Part shown: one piece after another, positions 8,143 to 17,643 of the stretch
Layout of the letters: the number at the start of each line of letters is the position of its first letter
Numbering within the stretch: position 1 is the first letter of the stretch
Assembly (NCBI RefSeq): GCF_000015165.1
Contig: NC_009475.1
Span: forward strand, 62,001 to 126,000
DNA: 64,000 nt
DNA from: Bradyrhizobium sp. BTAi1
GTDB taxonomy: Bacteria; Pseudomonadota; Alphaproteobacteria; Rhizobiales; Xanthobacteraceae
Direction: 5' to 3'
Notes under the pieces: model-generated
The model's database searches: none
What the model was told of the DNA's origin: nothing
The model's input: the letters and a program-made list of their open reading frames with translations, nothing else
Made by a program: the position numbers and the translations under genes

Positions 8143-9669
8143 TCAAAGCGGTCGCCATGCCCGACCTTCTCTGGCAAGCAGATCATCGGCCTCCTTCGGA
8201 CCCGCACTTCCAGCCGGGTAGGTCCAAATCGAACCGTGCCCACCCGACCAGGTATCAAGCACCGGCTGTACGATACGCCAACCCGCCTCGATATTGTCGG
8301 CGCGCTGGAACAGCGTCGCATCCCCGATCATGGCATCGTAGATGAGCGTCTCATAACCGGTGCTCGGCGGGGTCCGGAAATAGTCCTTGTATAGAAATCC
8401 CATGTTGACGGCATCCAATCGCACGTCGGGCCCCGGCACTTTGGCGCCGAATTGCAGTGAGATGCCCTCGTTGGGTTGGATTTGCAGCACAAGCCAGTTT
8501 GGAATGCAGTCGGCAACGGCGGTATTTCGAAAGAGCGCAAGGGGTGCCTGCTTGAATTGGATCGCAATCTCCGTATTGCGTTGAGTGAGGGCCTTGCCGG
8601 TCCGCAGATAGAACGGCACCCCCGCCCATCGCCAATTGTCGATCATCAAACGAAGCGCAACATAAGTTTCTGTGCGCGAGGCAGCAGCAATGTTGGGCTC
8701 CTCACGATAATTCCGGACCGCCCGACCACGCACCGTACCTTCGGTATATTGCGCGCGCACCGCTTCCTGGAGGACCGCCTCTTCCGACAGCGGCCGCGCG
8801 GCCATCAGCACGTCTTGCTTCTTGTCACGCACGGCATCGGCCTCGAACGAGATCGGCGGCTCCATCGCGAGCATCGTGAACAGCTGAAACAAATGGTTCG
8901 GTACCATGTCACGAAGTGCGCCGATCGCGTCATAGAATATACCGCGTCGCTCCACGCCGACCGTCTCGGCGACAGTGATCTGGACGTGGTCAATGCGGTC
9001 CCTGTTCCAAATCGGCTCGAACAGGCCGTTACCGAACCTGAACGCCATGATGTTCTGGACGGTCTCCTTGCCGAGGAAGTGATCGATACGAAAGATCTGA
9101 TCTTCCCTGAAGACGGCGAGAAGGTCCCGATTGAGGGCTCTTGCAGATTGCAGGTCTCGGCCGAACGGCTTTTCGATGATGATCCGCCGCCAGTCCCCTG
9201 CTTCTTCCCGAGCGAAGCCAGCCTCTCCGAGGTGCTCGACCACAGGGCCGAAGAACTGCGCAGCCACCGCGAGATAGAAGAGAACGTTTCCTGCACCGGG
9301 ACCCGCTTGTGAACCTTTGACGAGTTGGAGCAGCTTTGCGTAAGTTCCTGCATCCTCAATGTGGCCCGAAACGTACGCCAATCGGCGCACGACCTCGTCC
9401 CAAACCTTCCAGTCGACGCTATCGACCGATGCTTCGCCGGCCTGCTCGCTGACAAACTCTTGCAAGGATCTGGTGAGATCATCCAGCAGCGTGTCAACCG
9501 GAATTTCGCTGCGCCCGACGCCGATGATCCTGAAATCCTTTGGCAAGCGCTTCCAGCGGGCGAGATTGTAGAGCGCCGGCATAAGCAGCCGTCGTGTAAG
9601 ATCTCCGGTGATGCCGAAGATCACAAGCGTGCAACGCTGCGATACGGTAGCGTCTATTTCCATATTCAA
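8143..9669 (-). CDS. zwf: Glucose-6-phosphate 1-dehydrogenase
   Basis: 508 residues, normal for the family. It oxidises glucose 6-phosphate to 6-phosphogluconolactone with NAD(P)+ in the cytoplasm. The coenzyme-binding GITGDLTRRLL is near the N-terminus. The substrate and catalytic motif RIDHFLGKE follows an EKPFGRD segment. The C-terminal half carries the GNVLFYLAV and FYLRTGKAL-type segments of the family. An AGGCGG-like ribosome site precedes the ATG. It follows gnd by 33 bp, so the two are probably co-transcribed from a promoter near the FixK-like box at 10850. Confidence 0.95.
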   Translation of the reverse strand: MNMEIDATVSQRCTLVIFGITGDLTRRLLMPALYNLARWKRLPKDFRIIGVGRSEIPVDTLLDDLTRSLQEFVSEQAGEASVDSVDWKVWDEVVRRLAYVSGHIEDAGTYAKLLQLVKGSQAGPGAGNVLFYLAVAAQFFGPVVEHLGEAGFAREEAGDWRRIIIEKPFGRDLQSARALNRDLLAVFREDQIFRIDHFLGKETVQNIMAFRFGNGLFEPIWNRDRIDHVQITVAETVGVERRGIFYDAIGALRDMVPNHLFQLFTMLAMEPPISFEADAVRDKKQDVLMAARPLSEEAVLQEAVRAQYTEGTVRGRAVRNYREEPNIAAASRTETYVALRLMIDNWRWAGVPFYLRTGKALTQRNTEIAIQFKQAPLALFRNTAVADCIPNWLVLQIQPNEGISLQFGAKVPGPDVRLDAVNMGFLYKDYFRTPPSTGYETLIYDAMIGDATLFQRADNIEAGWRIVQPVLDTWSGGHGSIWTYPAGSAGPKEADDLLAREGRAWRPL

Positions 9670-9702
9670 TCATCCGCCTCCGGCGGCCGAATGGGGCCGC
9701 TC

Positions 9703-10674
9703 TCAGCCCCTCGCAGGCTCCTGGTAGCCACCAAAGCCGTTGCGCATTGCTGACAAGAGCTTGTTCGCGAAGCTGTGCTGCTGGCGTGAGCCGAAACGCG
9801 CATATTGAGCCGCTGACAGGACCGGTATGGGAACGGCCTCTTCGAGGGCGGCGCTGACCGCCCGCCGGCCTTCGCCAGAGTCCATCACATAGCCTTCGAA
9901 GTTCGAAAGCTTCGGATCGGCGGCAAGAGCACTGGCGGTGAGATCGAGCAGCCAGGACGAGATAACACTGCCCCGCCGCCAGACCTCGGCCACGTCGGCA
10001 AGGTCGAAATCGAATCGCAGTTCGGCTGCTAGTTCCTCCGCGATTGCTTGTTTGAGAATTTCAAAGCCCTCGGCATAGGCCTGCATCAGACCGTACTCGA
10101 TCCCACTATGGACCATCTTCACGAAATGGCCGGCGCCACTTGGGCCGGCATGGATATAACCCCGTTCAACTCGCGCGTCCCGCCCCTCGCGACCCGGGGT
10201 ACACGGGATATTTCTGTTACCCGTCGCGAGCACGGAAAAAATTGGATCGAGCCGGTCGACGATCTCTTTTTCTCCACCGATCATCAGGCAGTAGCCCCGC
10301 TCGATGCCCCCACTCGTTCCGACGTCGACATAATGCAATCCCATCGCGGCGAGTTCACGCGCACGACGAATGTCGTCCTTGTAGAACGAGTTACCTCCGT
10401 CAATGAGCACATCTCCTGCATCCAGCATTGGCGAAAGTTGATGGAGCGTGTCGTCGGTTGCTTCGCCCGCCGGCAGCGTCAGCCAAACATGGCGCGGCCG
10501 CTCCATGATTGCGACGAGATCCTTCAGACTTTGCGCCGCGAATGCCCCTTCCGCACTGAGGCGCTGGCTCAGCTTTGGATCGCGGTCATAGGCTACGCAA
10601 GCATGTCCCGTGCGAAGCACTCGGCGCACGATGTTGCCGCCTATCCGCCCCAGACCGACTATTCCAAGTTGCAT
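9703..10674 (-). CDS. gnd: 6-phosphogluconate dehydrogenase (decarboxylating)
   Basis: 323 residues, the short NAD-type (GntZ/YqeC-like) form. It converts 6-phosphogluconate to ribulose 5-phosphate. Features are a dinucleotide-binding GLGRIGGNIVRRV at the N-terminus, DGGNSFYKDD, GTSGGIERGYCLMIGG and KMVHSGIEYGLMQAYAEG. The open frame extends to 10977, but the ATG at 10674 is preceded by a perfect AGGAGG site and matches the family N-terminus, so I chose it. First gene of a gnd-zwf operon. Confidence 0.93.
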   Translation of the reverse strand: MQLGIVGLGRIGGNIVRRVLRTGHACVAYDRDPKLSQRLSAEGAFAAQSLKDLVAIMERPRHVWLTLPAGEATDDTLHQLSPMLDAGDVLIDGGNSFYKDDIRRARELAAMGLHYVDVGTSGGIERGYCLMIGGEKEIVDRLDPIFSVLATGNRNIPCTPGREGRDARVERGYIHAGPSGAGHFVKMVHSGIEYGLMQAYAEGFEILKQAIAEELAAELRFDFDLADVAEVWRRGSVISSWLLDLTASALAADPKLSNFEGYVMDSGEGRRAVSAALEEAVPIPVLSAAQYARFGSRQQHSFANKLLSAMRNGFGGYQEPARG

Positions 10675-10849
10675 CGGCCCGTCCTCCTTAAGTCTCCCAC
10701 GCCAGCGAGAAGGAAGCTCGATGTCTCGGGGCGCGAGATAGCTACTCTTTTGGCGACAGCTTGAGCTTGTTCTTGGAGAGGCTTCAGCGGAGTTGGCGCC
10801 GAAACTGTCCGTCTGTCGCCCAATGTTATCCGGCCGAGCCTTGGCAAAC

Positions 10850-10863
10850 TTGATCTGGCTCAA
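10850..10863. promoter_or_regulatory. FixK/FNR-like box upstream of gnd-zwf
   Basis: TTGATCTGGCTCAA has the TTGA-N6-TCAA core and lies about 175 bp upstream of the gnd start. It falls inside the untranslated part of the long open frame. Confidence 0.55.
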
Positions 10864-11022
10864 ACAATTGATCGAGACTAAGGGTTGAAGCGGGTCATGC
10901 GGGATTCGGCGGCCGCTTGGAAGCTGGCGACGAAACAAAGCTTGCGCCGTCGGCTTCACTGATGCGGCACGAAGCAATCGGGCAACTCGGAAGAACCGAC
11001 GCTACGCGTGATGATTACGCCC

Positions 11023-11289
11023 TCAGCATTCGTGGACCCACGAGCGGCGGGTAGTGAATTGGGGAGCTGCACCAGGTGAACGTTGCTTGTGCACGTCGAC
11101 TGACGGATCATCGACTGTCAACGTTGCAGGGCCTTTTGCCTTGATCGCTCTGGCGACGTGGATCTCGTCGGCAGTCCCCGTCCGAGCTGCAATTCCGACG
11201 GCAACCACGGCCGCCGCCGCCAACAATGCGACAACAACAATTTTGACGTGGGTGGCACGATCTGCGTCATGCATCGAGTGATTGCTCAC
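11023..11289 (-). CDS. Small single-helix membrane protein, unknown
   Basis: 88 residues from a GTG start with an AGGAGG site 8 bp upstream. A basic N-terminus is followed by one hydrophobic helix (VKIVVVALLAAAAVVAVGIA, residues ~15-34). A polar tail of about 50 residues follows, probably periplasmic. No family recognised. It lies alone between gnd-zwf and the Rieske gene, which are transcribed the same way. Confidence 0.6.
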   Translation of the reverse strand: MSNHSMHDADRATHVKIVVVALLAAAAVVAVGIAARTGTADEIHVARAIKAKGPATLTVDDPSVDVHKQRSPGAAPQFTTRRSWVHEC

Positions 11290-11522
11290 GAAGGCTTCCT
11301 CCTGGACCAGGTGTCAAACATCTGGTTCCATGATTCTAGCTATACAGCTATCCTACGCCTCTTGATAAGCAATTACCCATGCCGCCAATGTAGTTTGCCG
11401 GCACCCCGAACGGAGATGTCCCGATCGCTGTTGAACGACGTCGGGCCGACGTTGCCGAGATGAATGTTACGCGGCCCTCGTGGGCAATGGGGTTGGTCGT
11501 CATGCGGATTACGATAGTCGCT

Positions 11523-12050
11523 TCACCCGATGCGAATCTTGCTGTCGGACAGGAATGCGTATGGCGGCAGGTACAGGTTGGCCGGTGCCGGACCGCGGCG
11601 TACGCGCCCCGATGTGTCGTAAACCGAGCCGTGGCATGGGCAGAACCAGCCGTCGTATTGTCCTTGATGGCCGAGCGGGATGCAGCCAAGGTGCGTGCAG
11701 ATGCCGATGACGACGAGCCATTGGTCGTGGCCGTCGTTGACCCGCTCGGCGTCCGATTGCGGATCGGGCAACGTTCGCCAATCGACGGCGCGAGCTGCCT
11801 TGATCTCCCTCGTTGTGCGGTGCCGCACGAACACGGGCTTGCCCCGCCAAAACACCTGGATGATCTGGCCTTCGGTAATTGGCGCGAGGTCGACCTCGAT
11901 CGGTGCCGCGGCGGCGATCGTGGAGGCATCGGGATTCATTTGGCTGATCAAGGGCCATGTGACCGCGGCTCCGCCTACAGCGGCAGCCGCTGCAGTCGCA
12001 ACGTAAAGGAAGTCGCGACGGGTCGGTTCGGCTGGGGAAAGGGTGGTCAC
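11523..12050 (-). CDS. Rieske 2Fe-2S protein (cytochrome bc1-type iron-sulfur subunit)
   Basis: 175 residues from GTG 12050, which has a GGAGGT site. The upstream open frame to 12305 lacks family similarity. The order is a [20 protein letters not shown] membrane/Tat-type anchor, a linker, and a Rieske fold with both cluster motifs, CTHLGC and CPCHGS. This resembles the ubiquinol-cytochrome c reductase iron-sulfur subunit, which takes electrons from quinol at the periplasmic face. No cytochrome b or c1 gene lies beside it, so it is an orphan or alternative Rieske protein. It shares a 245-bp intergenic region and a FixK-like box with the divergent glucoamylase gene. Confidence 0.9.
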   Translation of the reverse strand: MTTLSPAEPTRRDFLYVATAAAAAVGGAAVTWPLISQMNPDASTIAAAAPIEVDLAPITEGQIIQVFWRGKPVFVRHRTTREIKAARAVDWRTLPDPQSDAERVNDGHDQWLVVIGICTHLGCIPLGHQGQYDGWFCPCHGSVYDTSGRVRRGPAPANLYLPPYAFLSDSKIRIG

Positions 12051-12158
12051 GCTAGCACCTCCATCACTCCGCAACACCCCCCAGAACCACGAAGCGTGCT
12101 GAGCGAGGTCGGGGTGCAGCCAACTTCTATTTGATAACGATGAGTTCAGCATTCTTGG

Positions 12159-12172
12159 TTGATGTGGGTCAA
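12159..12172. promoter_or_regulatory. FixK/FNR-like box between divergent Rieske and GH15 genes
   Basis: TTGATGTGGGTCAA has the TTGA-N6-TCAA core. It is 109 bp from the Rieske start (minus strand) and 123 bp from the likely glucoamylase start (plus strand), so it could serve either. Confidence 0.5.
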
Positions 12173-12294
12173 GGATCAGGCCGCTCGGGACGGATTTACT
12201 TGGGTAGGCCGTAAGGCTGTTCTTTTGAGCGGGGTGCCGTTTCGTGACAGCAAGGTGTTCTCCACCCTCCCCGGGCAGGCCAGTGTGGGCCACG

Positions 12295-14751
12295 ATGAAA
12301 ACCATCCACCACGATAATCACGGACGTCTGGTGAGAACCAAAACGGCCCCGGCGGTGGAAAGACCGCGGGCCAATCATTGGGAGCCAGATCCAAATCTTG
12401 ACGCTCCGGGAGCGCCGGGCATCCCGCCGACTTGGACAAGCAGCAGCAAGGATGTCGTCGGATCGTCGCTTGGACCTGCGCGCCTGTGGTTCACGGTCGG
12501 TTACGGGATCGTCAACGAGGTCTACTGGCCTCGGGTCGATATTCCGCAAATTCGCGATCTCGGCTTTTTGGTTGCCGACGGGAAGGGATTTTGGGCGGAG
12601 GTCAAGCGACTTGGCAAATACGAACTTCGAGCGGTCGCCGAGGGCGTTTCGGCCTACGAAGTCGTACACTCACATTCGCGCTTCTCGTTGCGTTTGCGGA
12701 TCTGCCCCGACCCGCGACGGGATGTGCTCGCGATCGAATGTCGCCTTGAGACTGACGATCCGTCGTTGCGGCTATACGCGTTGCTCGCACCTCACCTCGG
12801 GGCGACCGGGTATGGCAATCGCGCCATCATTGCCGAACAGCGCGGCCGGCGATTCTTGGCCGCGGCACGCTCGCCGTTTGCGCTGGCGCTCGCCGCTGTC
12901 GACGAATACCAGCAGGATGCCATTATCCGGGCAAGTGCCGGATACGTGGGCGCCAGTGACGGATGGCAGGATTTCGCTCGGACGGGGGAGATGACTTGGA
13001 ATTATCCTGCCGCAGGCCCGGGGAACGTCGCGCTGATGGCGGAATTGCCGCAAAACAGCGTATTGGCCCTGGGCTTTGCCACCACCCCTGCAGCCGCGGC
13101 GACACTTGCTGTTTCATCGTTGATGCAACCATTTGACCGACTGCTTAAGGCCCAGATCTCGGATTGGACCAGTTGGCACCGCAGTTGCGGGGAGTGCTGC
13201 GCAAATCCGGTCGAATTGGCCCGGCCGCTGCGGGACCAATTTGTCACGTCCACGACCGTGCTGCGCACGCATCTGGACAAAACCTATCCCGGTGCCATGG
13301 TGGCGAGCCTCAGCATTCCCTGGGGCGACAGCGGGAACGAGCGAGGTGGCTATCATCTGGTCTGGCCACGCGATCTCGTCGAATGCGCCTCCGCCTTGTT
13401 GGCCTTCGGCGGAGAAGCTGAAGCACGCGACACGCTGCGTTATCTAATTGCCACACAGAACGTTGAAGGACACTGGCAACAAAACCAGTGGCTGGGGGGC
13501 GAACCCTATTGGCGCGGTGTCCAGCTGGACGAAGCGGCCTATCCGGTGCTTCTCGCCGCACTGTTGGCTGACCGGGATGCGGTCGACGGCATCGAGCCGC
13601 AGGACATGGTCCGGCGTGCGCTGGGATGCATCGCGCGTATTGGTCCCTCGACCGATCAAGACCGTTGGGAAGAAAACAGCGGTCTGAACGCATTCACCTT
13701 GGCTACCTGTATCGCGGCCCTGGTCGCGGGCAGCGAATTGCTCGACGACAGGGCCCGGCACTGGGCCACGCAACTCGCCGATTTCTGGAATGCCCGTCTC
13801 GATACCTGGCTGGTTGCCCCCGACAGCGATTGGACGAGGCAATTGAACGTGCGCGGCCACTATGTTCGCACCGCGCCAGGCTCCGTCCTGTCCAGACGAA
13901 GCCAAGCACTGAACGAGTTGGTCGCGATCCGCAACCGCGCCGACGGAGCAAGCCTGCAGGCGAGCGCGCAGATCAGCACCGATTTCCTGCGCTTGGTTCG
14001 CTTCGGGCTACGCCACCCGCAGGATCCCCTAATCCTCGACAGCCTGAAAGTGGTAGATCATCTGCTTAGGGTTGAGACCCCATCCGGCGTAGCTTGGCGT
14101 CGCTACAATGGCGATGGCTACGGCGAGTACGATGATGGCCGGCCTTACGATGGGGCTGGCAAAGGTCGGCCATGGCCGCTCCTTGCGGGCGAAAGAGGTC
14201 ATTACGAGCTCTGCGCCGGCCAGGATTCCCTGCCAATGCTCGAAACCATGGTGGCTTCGGCCAGTCCGGGTGGAATGATCCCGGAGCAAATCTGGGACGG
14301 ATCCTCGGTTCCGCAGCGGCGGCTCGAGCCAGGTCGCCCCACCGGCTCGGCCATGCCGCTGGCCTGGGCCCACGCGGAGTTCATCAAGCTCGCGGTCTCG
14401 CGGCACTTGGGTCGGCCTGCCGACAGACCAGAAGCGGTTTGGCGGCGCTATGGTGGTCAGCGCCGAACGGCCGATCGCACGTTCTGGTGGCCGCATGCGC
14501 AAATTGCGACGGTGGCCCGCGGCAGCCGCCTCATCGTCGCCATCGCCAGCGCTGGTACAGTGCATTGGGGGATCGATGGCTGGAACGGTGTGAACGACGT
14601 CGAGGCTGAAGACACCGGTCTTGATTTCTTTGCTGCTGAACTCGACACCTCATCCCTGCGAGATGGGCAATGGGTGGACTTCACTATTCGCTGGCGCGAC
14701 GGCAACTGGGCAGGCATCGATTACCGCGTCGAAATCAAGGCAGACCCATAG
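12295..14751 (+). CDS. Glycoside hydrolase family 15 glucan 1,4-alpha-glucosidase
   Basis: 818 residues from ATG 12295. An earlier in-frame Met at 12244 is possible but has an unlike N-terminus. GH15 enzymes release glucose from the non-reducing ends of starch or glycogen. The N-terminal beta-sandwich domain has [20 protein letters not shown]. The (alpha/alpha)6 catalytic domain has [40 protein letters not shown]-type segments and [12 protein letters not shown] near the end. An extra C-terminal beta domain (about 100 residues) follows. I see no signal peptide, so a cytoplasmic role in glycogen turnover with glgA is plausible. Confidence 0.9.
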   Translation: MKTIHHDNHGRLVRTKTAPAVERPRANHWEPDPNLDAPGAPGIPPTWTSSSKDVVGSSLGPARLWFTVGYGIVNEVYWPRVDIPQIRDLGFLVADGKGFWAEVKRLGKYELRAVAEGVSAYEVVHSHSRFSLRLRICPDPRRDVLAIECRLETDDPSLRLYALLAPHLGATGYGNRAIIAEQRGRRFLAAARSPFALALAAVDEYQQDAIIRASAGYVGASDGWQDFARTGEMTWNYPAAGPGNVALMAELPQNSVLALGFATTPAAAATLAVSSLMQPFDRLLKAQISDWTSWHRSCGECCANPVELARPLRDQFVTSTTVLRTHLDKTYPGAMVASLSIPWGDSGNERGGYHLVWPRDLVECASALLAFGGEAEARDTLRYLIATQNVEGHWQQNQWLGGEPYWRGVQLDEAAYPVLLAALLADRDAVDGIEPQDMVRRALGCIARIGPSTDQDRWEENSGLNAFTLATCIAALVAGSELLDDRARHWATQLADFWNARLDTWLVAPDSDWTRQLNVRGHYVRTAPGSVLSRRSQALNELVAIRNRADGASLQASAQISTDFLRLVRFGLRHPQDPLILDSLKVVDHLLRVETPSGVAWRRYNGDGYGEYDDGRPYDGAGKGRPWPLLAGERGHYELCAGQDSLPMLETMVASASPGGMIPEQIWDGSSVPQRRLEPGRPTGSAMPLAWAHAEFIKLAVSRHLGRPADRPEAVWRRYGGQRRTADRTFWWPHAQIATVARGSRLIVAIASAGTVHWGIDGWNGVNDVEAEDTGLDFFAAELDTSSLRDGQWVDFTIRWRDGNWAGIDYRVEIKADP

Positions 14752-14990
14752 GGCTGCATAATTTACGGGCGGCCGCTGAGCGAAAAGGATCCTCCTCGAA
14801 CCTGGATTCACATAGAGCGCGGGGAGGTCTATTGTGCGATGGCAAAAAAATAATCTATCAACAGGGCTTCAAATACTCGCTGCGTACCCTGCAGAGGAGG
14901 CCCTTGTTACAGCTGTCGCGCGCCATGGAAAACTGCCCCCTCGGCGTCATGAGGAATTGCCCCCTCCTTGGATAGCCGAGGAGAGAGCGA

Positions 14991-16298
14991 ATGAACGAGG
15001 AACGAATCACGGAAGGCTCATCGTGGAGTGATCCACGGGGGCAGGTGATGAAGACGCCGGATGACGTGGCGGAGATGTTGCGCCTGAGGGCGTGCGGGTG
15101 GGGTCTGAAGCGGATTGCGCGCGAGCTGGGCTGCAGCCATCACACGGTAAAGGACTACGTGGCGGCGGGCGGCGTGAAGCCGTTCAAATCGCCTGAGCGG
15201 CCGAAACGGCTTGATGGCCTTGAGGGTTGGCTGCGCGAGAGGCTCATTCGGCATCGCGGCAATGCCGACGTGGTGCGCCAGGACCTGTTGGCCGAGAAAG
15301 GCGTGGCGGTCAGCCGGCGAACGCTGCAACGCGCCGTGCAGCCCTATCGCCAGGCGCTGAAGGCCGAGGCGCTGGCGACGACGCGGTTCGAGACGCCCCC
15401 GGGCCGGCAGCTGCAGATCGATTTTGGCGAGCGTCTGGTCGAGATCGGCGGGGTGAAGATCAAAGCATTCGTGTTCGTGGCGACGCTGGGGCATTCGCGA
15501 CGGCTCCATGTGCGTGCGTTCCGGGCCGAGAAGCAAGAGCACTGGTTCGCCGGGCTCGAGAGCACGTTCACGACCTTCAGCGGCGTGCCGGAGGAAGTGC
15601 TGATGGACAATCCACGCGCGCTTGTCGTGCGCCATGACGCGGTGAGCCGGTCGGTTCAGTTCAACGACAAGCTGATAGCCTTCGCAAAACATTGGGGCTT
15701 CCGTCCTCGCGCGTGCGCGCCATATCGGGCGCGCACGAAGGGCAAGACGGAGAACGGCGTCGGCTACGTGAAGAAGAACGCGATCGCCGGTCATTCCTTC
15801 CCTAGTTGGGAAGCATTCGAGGCGCATCTCGACAGGTGGGAGCGTGAGGTTGCGAACGTTCGTATCCACGGCACGACCGGCGAGGCCCCGATCATCCGCT
15901 TCGCGCGTGACGAAATACATCGGTTGAAGCCGCTCGGCGGGCTGCCGTCGTTCGGATCCTTGCGTGAACTGACCCGCGTCGTCGGCAATGATTGCGCCGT
16001 CGAGATTGATACGAACAGCTACTCGGTGCCGTGGCGCCTTATTGGCGAGCGCGTAGCGGTAACGATCGCGGCCGGCGAGGTGCGGATCCGCCATGGCGTG
16101 CACCAGGTCGCGGTTCACGAGCAATCGAAGGGGCGCCGGCTGCGGATCGTCGATCCGGTTCATCTCGACGGTGTTGCCGGGCGCAATGGCGCGGTCCGCC
16201 GGCCGGAGACTGCAGCGGCGGTGCCGGGATCGTCTCCACCGCATTCGTTGTTGCGTCCGCTTACCGAATATGAAGCCGTGATCGGGGGAAGCTTCTGA
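14991..16298 (+). CDS. istA: IS21-family transposase IstA
   Basis: 435 residues. An N-terminal helix-turn-helix (GLKRIARELGCSHHTVKDYV) is followed by an rve-type DDE integrase core: LQIDFGERLVEIGG with the first Asp, LMDNPRALV with the second, and KGKTENGVGYVKK with the Glu. A C-terminal beta-barrel region (NSYSVPWRLIGERV) follows. Its TGA overlaps the istB ATG, so the two genes are translationally coupled. A long open frame on the opposite strand (15018-16604) is a shadow. Confidence 0.93.
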   Translation: MNEERITEGSSWSDPRGQVMKTPDDVAEMLRLRACGWGLKRIARELGCSHHTVKDYVAAGGVKPFKSPERPKRLDGLEGWLRERLIRHRGNADVVRQDLLAEKGVAVSRRTLQRAVQPYRQALKAEALATTRFETPPGRQLQIDFGERLVEIGGVKIKAFVFVATLGHSRRLHVRAFRAEKQEHWFAGLESTFTTFSGVPEEVLMDNPRALVVRHDAVSRSVQFNDKLIAFAKHWGFRPRACAPYRARTKGKTENGVGYVKKNAIAGHSFPSWEAFEAHLDRWEREVANVRIHGTTGEAPIIRFARDEIHRLKPLGGLPSFGSLRELTRVVGNDCAVEIDTNSYSVPWRLIGERVAVTIAAGEVRIRHGVHQVAVHEQSKGRRLRIVDPVHLDGVAGRNGAVRRPETAAAVPGSSPPHSLLRPLTEYEAVIGGSF

Positions 16299-17158
16299 TG
16301 ACGCGCGCAAAGAAGGCAACCGAAGCACCGACCGATCCGCTCGATGCCATGCTGGCGCGATTGCAGCTCTCCGGCATCCGCGACCAGCTCGACAGCCTGC
16401 TCGACGAGGCGGCGCGCGCGAACCTGTCGGCGCGTGAGACGCTGATCTTGCTGTGCGAACGTGAGATCGCGCGCAAGGATCATCGCCGCATCGATATGGC
16501 GCTGAAGCTTGCACACTTCCCGGCCGTGAAGGAGCTCGCAGGCTTCGACTTCGAGGCGCAGCCCTCGATTGATCCCAAGCAGATCCGCGACCTTGCCGCA
16601 TCACGTTGGATCGCTAACGGAGAGAACGTGCTGTTGCTCGGGCCGCCCGGAGTCGGCAAGACGCACTTGTCGATCGCGCTGGGGCGAGAGGCGATCCTGG
16701 CCGGGTACACGGTGCAGTTCACCACGGCGACGACACTGGTCGCAGGCCTTGCCAAGGCGCATGGCGAACGGCGTCTGGATGAGAAACTGCTCGCGCTGTC
16801 GAAGCCAAAGCTGCTGATCGTCGACGAGCTCGGCTACCTGCCGCTGGAACCTGACGCGGCGCATCTGTTCTTCCAACTGGTCAGTCGGCGCTATGAAACT
16901 GGCGCCATGCTGATCACCTCGAACCGCAGTGTTGCCGAATGGGGCACCGTGTTCGCCGATCCCGTGGTCGCCACCGCGATCCTCGACCGGCTCTTGCACC
17001 ACAGCCACGTGCTGACGATCCGCGGCGACAGCTACCGGCTCCGAGCCAAGCGCAAGAGCGGTCTCATCAAAACGCCGACCGCCGGTGACGGCCCTCCGGT
17101 CGGCTCCGCCTCCCTCCGGCCCGTCACCGGCGGAAACAACCTTCAACCGAGATCATAA
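16298..17158 (+). CDS. istB: IS21-family helper ATPase IstB
   Basis: 286 residues. An N-terminal domain with RARANLSARETL-like helices is followed by an AAA+ core with Walker A GPPGVGKTHLSIALG and Walker B LLIVDELGYLPL. A sensor region, MLITSNRSVAEWG, and a C-terminal HHSHVLTIRGDSYRLR end the family core. IstB binds ATP and helps IstA choose the target. About 35 extra residues rich in Gly and Pro follow. Confidence 0.93.
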   Translation: MTRAKKATEAPTDPLDAMLARLQLSGIRDQLDSLLDEAARANLSARETLILLCEREIARKDHRRIDMALKLAHFPAVKELAGFDFEAQPSIDPKQIRDLAASRWIANGENVLLLGPPGVGKTHLSIALGREAILAGYTVQFTTATTLVAGLAKAHGERRLDEKLLALSKPKLLIVDELGYLPLEPDAAHLFFQLVSRRYETGAMLITSNRSVAEWGTVFADPVVATAILDRLLHHSHVLTIRGDSYRLRAKRKSGLIKTPTAGDGPPVGSASLRPVTGGNNLQPRS

Positions 17159-17241
17159 TCCCGATGGTGGGGGCAGTTCTTCATGACGCAAAGGGGGCAG
17201 TTCCGGATGGCGTTTGACAACAGCCAAAGGCTTCGCATCGG

Positions 17242-17612
17242 ATGACCGGCTTAGCATTGCTTCTGATTTCAGGAGCGATCCTGTTGCAGGCGAGTTCGCA
17301 GGTCCAGGCGCAAACCGCCCGCATCGTCGGATTGGGCGCAACAACCTGCCGAGGCTTCAACGAGGACGTGAAATCCAATCCCGCAATTCGCAGAGACTAT
17401 CTCATCTCGCCTGGACGCAAGGATTCATGAGCGGCATTTTGCTGAGCAGGCCGCCGGGCAGCGATGACACGCTCGATTTGGTGCCGGCAACCTTCGATCT
17501 GGTTCGGCAGCTCCAATTTCTGGAGGAATACTGCGCAAGCCATGACCGGGAAGATTTCTCGGATGCAATCACAGCACTTTACAAAAGGCTCCGCCAGGAA
17601 GGCAAAAGATAA
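17242..17612 (+). pseudogene. Frameshifted small secreted protein gene
   Basis: The gene starts with a signal peptide (MTGLALLLISGAILLQASS) and reads through GLGATTCRGFNEDV to about 17405. The frame then runs out, while a second frame continues with LAWTQGFMSGILLSRPPGSD, DLVPATFDLV and ALYKRLRQEGKR to a stop at 17612. The two parts read as one protein of about 120 residues joined across a one-base-type shift near 17400-17410, at a repeated ATCTC. It is either a true frameshift mutation or a sequence error. The IS21 element lies 22 bp upstream and may have cut the gene off from its promoter. Confidence 0.65.
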
Positions 17613-17643
17613 CCTTCGCATTCGGCCCCAACAGCAAGCCCAC

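Larger units (their letters stand above)
14914..17219 (+). mobile_element. Complete IS21-family insertion sequence
   Basis: 2306 bp. The left end begins TGTCGCGCGCCATGG, and the right end, read inverted, begins TGTCAAACGCCATCC. Both then carry two spaced copies of an AACTGCCCCC-type repeat with GCGTCATGA between them, the multiple end-repeats typical of IS21. The flanks show a 5-bp direct repeat, ACAGC, at 14909-14913 and 17220-17224, which fits a target duplication. Both transposition genes are open, so the element may be active. Confidence 0.92.

Noticed and set aside
10675..10977. Longer gnd start
   Set aside because: The extra 101 codons have no similarity to the family, contain the FixK-like box, and ATG 10674 has a perfect AGGAGG site.
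12051..12305. Longer Rieske start
   Set aside because: The extension has no Rieske similarity and would run into the divergent promoter region. GTG 12050 has a ribosome site.
15018..16604. 528-codon open frame on the minus strand
   Set aside because: It lies opposite istA/istB, is very Arg-rich with no domain, and istA/istB are clearly real.
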